Shown piece after piece: positions 48,688 through 54,919 of a stretch of 54,919 bases of DNA; the stretch's first letter is position 1; each line of letters starts with the position of its first letter. Location: positions 1 to 54,919 of the forward strand of contig JAQQAM010000254.1 in NCBI GenBank assembly GCA_028532905.1, in the 5' to 3' direction. This DNA comes from Spirochaetales bacterium. Its GTDB lineage: Bacteria > Spirochaetota > Spirochaetia > DSM-2461. Below the pieces are notes generated by a model. The model worked only from the letters and a program-made list of their open reading frames with translations, was not told the DNA's origin and did no database searches. A program made the translations under genes and the position numbers.

Positions 48688-49523
48688 CAGCCTTTTACAG
48701 CCCCGGCAGTAACACCCTGTACAAACTGCTTTTGCAGCAGCAGATAAACAACTATAACCGGGAGGGTCAGAATCATAATTCCGGCAAACAGCTTTCCAAA
48801 AGCCATAGTTTCCTCACCCTGGAAAGCCAGAAGTCCGACAGGCAGGGTTTTCTTTGCCTGGGAACTCAGAAAAATCAGCGGAAACCAGAAGTTGTTCCAT
48901 ACAAAAACAATATTAAAAATGGCTACTGCAGTTATAGATGATTTACTTAAAGGAAGAATGATCTTTGTAAACAGAGAATACTGCGTTGCCCCGTCGATCA
49001 TGGCGGCCTCTTCCAGTTCCCGGGGGATTCCCTCAATAAAGCCGGTCATAATAAAAGTGGCAAAGGCAATTCTGAAAGCTATAAAAATCAGAACAACCCC
49101 GAAGATCGTGTTGTACAGACCCAGATTCCTGATCTGTACAAACAAAGGCATCAGGCTGACCTGAACAGGGACTGTAATACCGATGACCAGCAGAGTGTTG
49201 ATGAACTTTTTACCGATAAGATCCTGACGGCTCAGAGCAAATGCTGTCAGCAGTGAAAAAATCAGAATGAACCCTACTGAAGCCGTGGTGATTACGATAC
49301 TGTTCATATAGTACATTCCGAATTTGCCGTTGACCCAGGCGTCTGCATAATTGCCGAACTGAAACTGATTGGGCAAACCGAAAAGGTTTGTATAAATTTC
49401 TGTATCACCTTTGAGGGAATTGATAAAAACAAGCCATACGGGATACATAAAAACCATGGCAGCCAGAGTCATAATTGAATACTTGATGAAGTGTTTTCTT
49501 TTTTTTGTTTTAAGATAACTCAC
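48687..49523 (-). CDS. ABC sugar transporter permease (MalG-like, CUT1)
   Basis: The 278-residue protein has six membrane segments and the EAA loop that contacts the ATPase: EGIPRELEEAAMIDGATQYS, then FTKIILPLSKS. It ends GVTAGAVKG, the characteristic end of MalG-like permeases. It starts at a GTG overlapping the other permease gene (GTGA). With the binding protein and its partner it imports an oligosaccharide or sugar acid. No ATPase gene lies in the operon, so a shared MsmK-type ATPase encoded elsewhere is expected. Confidence 0.94.
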   Translation of the reverse strand: MSYLKTKKRKHFIKYSIMTLAAMVFMYPVWLVFINSLKGDTEIYTNLFGLPNQFQFGNYADAWVNGKFGMYYMNSIVITTASVGFILIFSLLTAFALSRQDLIGKKFINTLLVIGITVPVQVSLMPLFVQIRNLGLYNTIFGVVLIFIAFRIAFATFIMTGFIEGIPRELEEAAMIDGATQYSLFTKIILPLSKSSITAVAIFNIVFVWNNFWFPLIFLSSQAKKTLPVGLLAFQGEETMAFGKLFAGIMILTLPVIVVYLLLQKQFVQGVTAGAVKG

Positions 49524-50428
49524 GATTTAACTCCTTTATCCTCACGGAGAAACCATCTTTGTATGGCTGATGTCAGAACAACAACACAAAGGAGAATCAC
49601 TGCGATGGCATTGGAAAAACCGACCTTCCTGTACGTAAATCCCTGCCTGAAAAGAAGGGTCGTCAGAACTTCAGTTGTACCGAATGCCGATCCCCCTTCT
49701 GTCATGATAAAGATCAGGTCAAAAGATCTCATACCGAAAATTAGAACAAGGACCATAACCATGGCAGCCACACGTCTCAACAGGGGCAGGGTGACATGCC
49801 AGATGGTCTGCCATGAGCTCGCCCCCTCTATGGCAGTTGCCTCATACAGCTCTTCCGGGATTTCCTGAAGACCCGCAATATAAAGAATCATACTGAACCC
49901 GAGATTCTGCCATACATGCACCAGAGCCACACAGGCCAGGGCCGTTTTGGGATCTGCCAGCCAGGCAGTCGTTAAGGATTCAAGTCCTATAGCGCTCAGA
50001 GCCGTATTCAGAACTCCGAAATTGGGGTTGTAGATACCCAGGGTCCACATGGAACCGATGGCGACGGTAGCCAGAACACCGGGCAGATAAAATATTGTTC
50101 TGAATACATTGTTCAGTCGACTGGGTCTATGTATCAGAAGGGCTATAATCAAACCCATGAGGTTTGATCCGATCATCAGAATAAATGTATAGATAAAAGT
50201 ATTTTTCAATGCAATGTAGAAACGTGTGTCTTTTGTAAACAGATCCACATAGTTGCGGAATCTGACAAATTCCATTTCAGGAGCCATTCCATCCCATTTA
50301 AAGAAACTCCACACAAGGGCTTTCGCATTGGGAAAAATAAAAAAAACAAAATAAATAGTCAGAGGCAGCAGGAGAAACGAATAGTATGCTGCATTTCTCT
50401 TCAAAAGTGCCTTTGTGGATAATGTCAT
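49520..50428 (-). CDS. ABC sugar transporter permease (MalF-like, CUT1)
   Basis: The 302-residue permease has six membrane segments and the EAA loop IPEELYEATAIEGASSWQT followed by WHVTLPLLR. The opening Y-Y-S-F-L-L-L-P-L-T-I-Y and the DLIFIMTEGGSAFGTTEV stretch are typical of CUT1 MalF-type subunits. It is separated from the binding-protein gene by a strong terminator-like hairpin and overlaps the second permease gene by four bases. Confidence 0.94.
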   Translation of the reverse strand: MTLSTKALLKRNAAYYSFLLLPLTIYFVFFIFPNAKALVWSFFKWDGMAPEMEFVRFRNYVDLFTKDTRFYIALKNTFIYTFILMIGSNLMGLIIALLIHRPSRLNNVFRTIFYLPGVLATVAIGSMWTLGIYNPNFGVLNTALSAIGLESLTTAWLADPKTALACVALVHVWQNLGFSMILYIAGLQEIPEELYEATAIEGASSWQTIWHVTLPLLRRVAAMVMVLVLIFGMRSFDLIFIMTEGGSAFGTTEVLTTLLFRQGFTYRKVGFSNAIAVILLCVVVLTSAIQRWFLREDKGVKS

Positions 50429-50442
50429 AGCAAAACCCTCAC

Positions 50443-50495
50443 AAAAAAAATATAGAATCCGGAGCCGTAGCTCCGGATCTGATAATAATCAGATC
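50443..50495 (-). terminator. Terminator/attenuator between binding-protein and permease genes
   Basis: Transcript order gives GATCTGAT/ATCAGATC (50495-50476), then ATCCGGAGC-TACG-GCTCCGGAT (50478-50457), followed by TCTATA and eight T residues. The second stem is closed by a C(UACG)G tetraloop, one of the extra-stable UNCG class. The two stems share GAT, so they may be alternatives. Confidence 0.85.
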
Positions 50496-50504
50496 AGTAC
50501 AGAA

Positions 50505-51770
50505 TCAGCGTTCAATACCGTCGATTTTGGTCTGCATTTCAGCAATGACATCATCCGTATCCAGACCGATGGCAACCTTAGTAAATGTTTCGTACAGAGT
50601 CTGCTGCACTTCATTGTTTGTATTGGCCAGGTTGGGACCCAGAACACCTTCGCCCGAAGCCAGGAAGTCCATAACCATTTTGATAACGGGAGATTCAACT
50701 GGTGTATCTTTTACAGTGGGAACCATATTGGCCACATTGGCATAGATAGACTGTGATTCTTTGTTCATCAGGTGATCATAGAACTTCAAAGAGGGCTCGA
50801 TATTTTTGGACTGGGGGAAAATCAGGTGGGCCTGATTGGGGTGTACAATCCGAACAGTTTTGTCTGCGTCGCCTTTGTAGGGGAGAGCAAATAAACCGAA
50901 TTCAGGAGCCCCTTCAGTGCTGGCGATAGTATTGGTTCTCCAGGCACCTTCAACATTCATGGCAACTTTACCCTGTGCAAACAGAGCTGCAGCACCGTGT
51001 TTGTCTACACCTTCCACACCGCTGACATAATATCCCTGATCATACAGGAATTCGATGTCTCTCATGATTGTGGGCATGGGTTCATCAGCAAGAGTCATCT
51101 TCTTTAATGTGATGTTCTGCCAGTAGTCGGGAGACTCTTCGGGTTTCCAGTGGGCGGCCATCATTTTATAGAAATTCTGGGCAATATAGTGCTGGGACAG
51201 ACCCGCGACAAGGGGAGTTACACCATTGGACTGAAGAGTATCGCAGATAGCTATAAACTCATCCCATGTAGTGGGAATCTCAAGATTGTATTCAGCGAAG
51301 ATTTCTTTATTATAGAAAACACACATTGTACTGGTCGCCTGGGATACACCGTATGTAACACCGTCATAGGTCGCTGCAGCTTTGGCTCCGGGAAGAACCC
51401 TGTCAACAAAGGGCTGATCCGTAACATCCAGAGCAAAATTGGACTGTACATAGGCAGCCAGCTGACCACCGGGCTGAGCAGCATAGAAATCCAGCTCTCC
51501 ACCCATACCGCGGGTCGTTACAATACCATCATAGGTTGTACCGCCCTTAAAATATTCAACATTAACCTTGATGTTGGGATTAGCAGCCTCAAAGTTTTCA
51601 ATAATCAGATCATAAGCAGCCGAGTCATCTCCCCTCCATGTAATAAAAGAAAGTGTTTCCTGCTTCTCACCGCCAGCCTCCTGCTGACCGGTCGCTCCCA
51701 CATTTGCCAGAACTGCCATCGCAAGAACAGCAACCAAAAGAACAGATTTAATAAATCCTTTGCTCTTCAT
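50505..51770 (-). CDS. ABC sugar-binding protein (CUT1)
   Basis: The 421-residue extracellular binding protein has a signal peptide (MKSKGFIKSVLLVAVLAMAV, then LANVGATGQQE) and the type 1 fold of the MalE/UgpB group: LSFITWRGDD at the start, VFYNKEIFAEYNLEIPTTWDEF, then FAQGKVAMNVEGAWR. The ligand could be an oligosaccharide or glycoside, and sequence alone does not tell. It is separated from the aldo/keto reductase gene by 53 bases and from the permeases by a terminator-like hairpin. Confidence 0.93.
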   Translation of the reverse strand: MKSKGFIKSVLLVAVLAMAVLANVGATGQQEAGGEKQETLSFITWRGDDSAAYDLIIENFEAANPNIKVNVEYFKGGTTYDGIVTTRGMGGELDFYAAQPGGQLAAYVQSNFALDVTDQPFVDRVLPGAKAAATYDGVTYGVSQATSTMCVFYNKEIFAEYNLEIPTTWDEFIAICDTLQSNGVTPLVAGLSQHYIAQNFYKMMAAHWKPEESPDYWQNITLKKMTLADEPMPTIMRDIEFLYDQGYYVSGVEGVDKHGAAALFAQGKVAMNVEGAWRTNTIASTEGAPEFGLFALPYKGDADKTVRIVHPNQAHLIFPQSKNIEPSLKFYDHLMNKESQSIYANVANMVPTVKDTPVESPVIKMVMDFLASGEGVLGPNLANTNNEVQQTLYETFTKVAIGLDTDDVIAEMQTKIDGIER

Positions 51771-51823
51771 CTAAAATACCTCCATATTTTTCAAACTGCC
51801 TGTGGCAGTTTTTTACCAGATTA

Positions 51824-52804
51824 TCAGCGGGTTCTACCTTTTCCCCACATATCAATATCACTGCCCAGCTGAGCCTTCACCTCATCTGTTGCTGCAGTCA
51901 GTTTATCGATGATTCCCTGCTCCAGATTGACATCCATCAGCTTTGAGAGAGCTTTACTCTGCTCAGCGTTTCTTGTTCCGACAATAACGCCGCCCACAGC
52001 TTTTCGGGATTTAAGCCATCCCACAGCCAGTTCTTCCATGGACAGCCCGGTTTCATCCACGAGGGCCCATATATCATCCAGAGCCTTTTGTCCGGCTTCC
52101 TCTGCTCCGGGACGTGAGTGGGCGCATTCTTCCCATTTTTTATGATCAAAAAGAGTCGTTCTTGCCCGGTTTACCGGAAACTCGTCAAGGGATCTGTACT
52201 TTCCTGCCAGAAGCCCCTGCATCAAAGAGGAGTAGCACATGATGGGAACATTATTCTCTTCACAGAGAGACTGAACATCAAATTCGATAGCTCTGTGAAA
52301 CAGATGATAAGGAAGCTGATTAGCTACAATATCTCCACTGGAAAGGGCATCAGCAAGATCCAGTTTTCCAAAGTTTGAAACTCCGTAGTATCGAATCTTC
52401 CCCTGCTTTTTCAACGTTTCCAGAGTCTGAATTGTGTCTTCCAGAGGAACATCCCGATTGGGCCAGTGGAGCAGATAAATATCAATGTAGTCGCTCTGCA
52501 GATGCTTCAGACTCCTCTCACAGGAAGCAATCAGATCTGTTTCAGCAAAATTTTCTTTTCTGGGTTTGGATGAAATGACAATATCCTGTCTTTTATCTCC
52601 CAGAGCCTTATGAAGGAGCTGCTCTGAGTAGCCGTCACCATAGGCTTCTGCAGTATCAAAAAAGTTCAGACCTGCCTCATAGGCTCCTCTGAGGGCCTCA
52701 ATGGAATCCTTCTCTTCCTGAGCTCCGAAAGCACCGGCTCCGCCCATGCACCCGTATACGATGGGACTTGTCTTCAGATCAGTTTTCCCAAATTGTTTTT
52801 TCAT
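51824..52804 (-). CDS. Aldo/keto reductase
   Basis: The 326-residue NADPH-dependent reductase has the complete catalytic tetrad: D50 in FFDTAEAYG, Y55, K80 in VISSKPRK and H113 in IYLLHWPN. The cofactor site near the C-terminus reads GGVIVGTRNAEQ. Enzymes of this type reduce keto or aldehyde groups of sugars, or oxidise the reverse. It is the second gene after manD, so it may convert the sugar before or after dehydration. The substrate is unknown. Confidence 0.92.
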   Translation of the reverse strand: MKKQFGKTDLKTSPIVYGCMGGAGAFGAQEEKDSIEALRGAYEAGLNFFDTAEAYGDGYSEQLLHKALGDKRQDIVISSKPRKENFAETDLIASCERSLKHLQSDYIDIYLLHWPNRDVPLEDTIQTLETLKKQGKIRYYGVSNFGKLDLADALSSGDIVANQLPYHLFHRAIEFDVQSLCEENNVPIMCYSSLMQGLLAGKYRSLDEFPVNRARTTLFDHKKWEECAHSRPGAEEAGQKALDDIWALVDETGLSMEELAVGWLKSRKAVGGVIVGTRNAEQSKALSKLMDVNLEQGIIDKLTAATDEVKAQLGSDIDMWGKGRTR

Positions 52805-52889
52805 ATTCTACTCCTGTCTGCTCCGGATAAGAGATCCATCCGGGCATTACTTTTGATTACTCCGCCGGCCGCTCCTTTAACCAGGGGCT

Positions 52890-54107
52890 CTACCAGCTCC
52901 ACAAAGTCCCGTCTTCCAGTCTGCTGACAGGCAGATAGGAACGTTTGTAGGGATATTTCTTTGCTGCCTGTTCATCAAAATCCACGCCAAGACCGGGTGA
53001 ATCTCCGACAGAGACCATTCCGTCCTGGAGTTTCAGATCATATTTGAACACTTCATTGGACTGTTTTGTTCCGAATCCGACAAACTCCTGCACTCCGAAA
53101 TTGGGAGCCCACATATTGAGATGGCCATGAGCTGCATGACAGATGGGAGACAGGTCAGGAGCCCCATGAGGAGCTGTCCGGACATGATACATTGAAGCGA
53201 AATCAGCAATACGTCTCATGGCAGTAATTCCTCCTGCATGGGTGGCTGCCATCCTGATGTAATCAATCCACTGATTCTGAATCAAATCTTTACAGTCCCA
53301 GATTGTGTTGTAAATTTCACCCAATGCCTGGGGAGTTGTTGTGTGGTCCCGTACAATTCTGTAACTCTCCTGATTTTCAGCGGCAACCGCATCTTCAAGG
53401 AAAAGCAGATTATATGGTTCAAGCAATTTTCCCAGACGACCCGCTTCTATGGGAGTCAGGCGGCTATGGACATCATGGCAGAGATGAATATTGTTTCCAA
53501 AACGTTCCCTGGCTTTGGCAAAGAGTTCTTCTATCATGTTGAAGTACTTCAAAGTGGACCATGGCAGCTCCGGGGGGAGGGGTCTGTCACTCTGTAGCTC
53601 AAAATAATTTTTTTTATCTCCCAGAACGCCATAGGTTCCATCCAGGCCGGGGATGGCAGACTGAAGCCTGACAGCCTTGAATCCCTGATTTACCAGAAAC
53701 GCCATGTTTTCCAGGGTATCTTCAACAGTATTGCCGGTGGCATGACCGTAAAGGGTAAAAGCTTTTCTGCTTTTTCCACCCAGAAGCTGATACACCGGCA
53801 GACCGGCGGCTTTACCTTTAATGTCCCACAAAGCCATATCCACGGCCCCGATAGCGGCCATTGTAATAGGACCTTTTCTCCAGTAGACACCCTTGTAAAG
53901 ATACTGCCAGATATCTTCAATATCATGTGCGTTTCTACCGATGAGACAGGGAGCCACATGCTCTTCAAGGTAGGCAGCTACAGCCATTTCACGGCCGTTG
54001 ACAGTCCCGTCACCCAATCCGTAAATACCGGTATCTGTAATTATTTTAACTGTTACAAAGTTTCTACCCGGGCTGCTTACTATGACTCGGACTTCTTTAA
54101 TTTTCAC
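52890..54107 (-). CDS. manD: D-mannonate/D-gluconate dehydratase family (ManD, RspA-like)
   Basis: The 405-residue enolase-superfamily enzyme matches the ManD group. It shows [20 protein letters not shown], metal ligands D212 (CHDVHSRL), E238 ([12 protein letters not shown]) and E264 ([11 protein letters not shown]), H314 ([12 protein letters not shown]), and the Tyr159/Arg147 pair at the positions recalled for Novosphingobium ManD. ManD dehydrates D-mannonate and/or D-gluconate to 2-keto-3-deoxygluconate, although some RspA-like members are weak or have other substrates. It starts at a GTG with AAGG eight bases upstream. It is the first gene of the operon, opposite a LacI gene. Confidence 0.9.
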   Translation of the reverse strand: MKIKEVRVIVSSPGRNFVTVKIITDTGIYGLGDGTVNGREMAVAAYLEEHVAPCLIGRNAHDIEDIWQYLYKGVYWRKGPITMAAIGAVDMALWDIKGKAAGLPVYQLLGGKSRKAFTLYGHATGNTVEDTLENMAFLVNQGFKAVRLQSAIPGLDGTYGVLGDKKNYFELQSDRPLPPELPWSTLKYFNMIEELFAKARERFGNNIHLCHDVHSRLTPIEAGRLGKLLEPYNLLFLEDAVAAENQESYRIVRDHTTTPQALGEIYNTIWDCKDLIQNQWIDYIRMAATHAGGITAMRRIADFASMYHVRTAPHGAPDLSPICHAAHGHLNMWAPNFGVQEFVGFGTKQSNEVFKYDLKLQDGMVSVGDSPGLGVDFDEQAAKKYPYKRSYLPVSRLEDGTLWSW

Positions 54108-54128
54108 ATTTTCACCTTCTACAATTAC

Positions 54129-54203
54129 TAAACCGGTTTACTACTAAAACAAACGATATTCACCACAACTTCAATATATAAATCGGTTTAGTAAATCGGA
54201 TTA
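54129..54203. promoter_or_regulatory. Three LacI-type operators TAAA(C/T)CGG(T/A)TTA
   Basis: The sites are TAAACCGGTTTA (54129-54140, perfect palindrome), TAAATCGGTTTA (54179-54190) and TAAATCGGATTA (54192-54203), with 50- and 13-bp steps. The last one overlaps the expected start of the manD transcript. A further half-site, TAAACTG, lies at 54226-54232 in the -35 region. The divergent LacI protein probably binds them. Confidence 0.75.
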
Positions 54204-54209
54204 GCTCAG

Positions 54210-54237
54210 TCTATATCCACAACTACTAAACTGTCAA
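54210..54237 (-). promoter_or_regulatory. Promoter of the manD operon
   Basis: On the minus strand TTGACA (54237-54232) and TATAGA (54215-54210) are 16 bp apart. Transcription would start at about 54203, inside the third LacI site, leaving a ~96-base leader before the manD GTG. Confidence 0.7.
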
Positions 54238-54284
54238 GTTTTTTTTACCTTTACAGAATCAAAAAATAAGGGCACAGTATACAT

Positions 54285-54919
54285 ATGAAAAAAATCAGAA
54301 TCATTGATGTCGCTGAACATGCGGGGGTATCAAAAAGTACAGTATCCCAATACCTGAACGGACGGTTCAGCTATATGTCGCCAGAAACAAAAAAAAGAAT
54401 CAAAGGTGCCATTGAGGAACTGGATTACATACCCAATCCGATTGCCCGCAGTCTTAAGACGGACAAAACAAAAACAATCGGTGTTATCGTAAGCGCTATC
54501 ACTGGAGTTTTTACGGGCCGGGTCATCCGGGGCATTGATGATTACTGCAAAAATAACGGCTATAACGTTATGATCTACAACACCGATTTCGATGCAGAAA
54601 TTGAAAAAAAGTCTTTCGAGATGCTGAAACAGATGAGAGTAGACGGACTGATCATTGCCTCGACAGGAAAAAACAACGATCTTTTCGCCTCTCAGGTAAA
54701 AGCCGGTTTCCCCATCGTACAGGTCCATATTGAGTTTGATGACCTGAAAAGCAGCATTGTTCTCTCCGACTACAGAGCCGGAGGGTTCCTGGCGACTGAA
54801 TATCTGATAAAACTCGGCCATAAAAGAATCTGCTTTATAACCCAGGAGTATGAAAATGTCCGTTCCCGGTATGATCGTTTTCTGGGCTATAAGGAAGCCC
54901 ATGACAAATACGGCCTTCC
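54285..54919 (+). CDS. LacI-family transcription regulator (runs off right edge)
   Basis: The first 211 codons are visible. They encode the N-terminal LacI helix-turn-helix (RIIDVAEHAGVSKSTVSQYL, residues 5-24), the hinge (YIPNPIARSLKTDKT) and most of the periplasmic-binding-protein-like sensor (IGVIVSAITGVFTGRVIRGI, VLSDYRAGGFLATEYLI, GHKRICFI). It is divergent from the manD operon, and three operators lie between them, so it probably represses that operon until its sugar or sugar-acid ligand is present. The C-terminal part is outside the window. Confidence 0.93.
   Translation, partial: MKKIRIIDVAEHAGVSKSTVSQYLNGRFSYMSPETKKRIKGAIEELDYIPNPIARSLKTDKTKTIGVIVSAITGVFTGRVIRGIDDYCKNNGYNVMIYNTDFDAEIEKKSFEMLKQMRVDGLIIASTGKNNDLFASQVKAGFPIVQVHIEFDDLKSSIVLSDYRAGGFLATEYLIKLGHKRICFITQEYENVRSRYDRFLGYKEAHDKYGL

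Noticed and set aside
1-54919. tRNA, rRNA, CRISPR, transposons or phage genes
   Set aside because: None of the expected signatures (cloverleaf ends, regularly spaced repeats, transposase or integrase motifs) was recognised anywhere; a tool-based scan could still find a small element.

Overview
The window reads as a sugar-utilisation region of a free-living, probably marine, spirochaete. This placement is inferred, not proven. The support is the style of the solute-binding proteins, whose signal peptides end in AEGQKD, AEGQQD or ATGQQE (typical of Spirochaeta-like genomes), a diderm-type outer-membrane barrel, and the mixture of PTS, TRAP, TTT and ABC importers. No rRNA, tRNA, CRISPR array, transposase or phage gene was recognised. 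Nearly every gene is a regulator, a transporter or a carbohydrate enzyme, and there are ten transcription regulators in 55 kb: five AraC, two GntR, and one each of IclR, LacI and MtlR.

1-20.8 kb is a chain of small modules in which an AraC-type regulator faces the gene it probably controls. Three of the five face genes of the uroporphyrinogen-decarboxylase superfamily (332/464, 7959/8084, 11139/11257), one faces a formylglycine sulfatase (13486/13558) and one a GH4 alpha-galactosidase-like enzyme (17191/17311). Between them lie a hydroxyacid dehydrogenase / TIM-barrel isomerase / MFS operon, a GPH symporter, an OmpG-like porin, a VapBC toxin-antitoxin pair, an EamA exporter, a VOC protein, and an MFS plus surface glycosidase lipoprotein.

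21.0-28.9 kb (minus strand) is one self-contained PTS operon: CmtA-like EIICB, CmtB-like EIIA, a YggP-like zinc dehydrogenase, HPr, enzyme I, an MtlR-type activator and a HAD phosphatase. It is read from about 29.0 kb to a terminator at 20.8 kb.

29.2-39.5 kb is an IclR-controlled locus. On the minus strand lie a GlcG/HbpS-like gene, tctCBA and an iron alcohol dehydrogenase. On the plus strand lie iclR, dctPQM and a phosphomannose-isomerase-like gene. Matching promoters and GAAAC-N3-GTTTC palindromes sit on both sides of iclR.

39.6-45.3 kb holds a GntR-led operon (gntR, tctC, tctB, tctA, DapA/NanA-family lyase) and a separate HpcH/HpaI aldolase. 45.5-54.1 kb holds a sugar-acid operon: ManD-type dehydratase, aldo/keto reductase, ABC binding protein and two permeases, Gfo/Idh/MocA dehydrogenase, TIM-barrel isomerase and gluconokinase, with a second gntR just after it. 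It faces a LacI gene that runs off the right end, and LacI-type palindromes overlap its promoter.

Two patterns run through the window. Every solute-binding-protein gene is followed by strong hairpins before its membrane partner, and several regulator genes have a -10 box placed so that their mRNA would start at the start codon (leaderless), while the enzyme genes have clear Shine-Dalgarno sequences.
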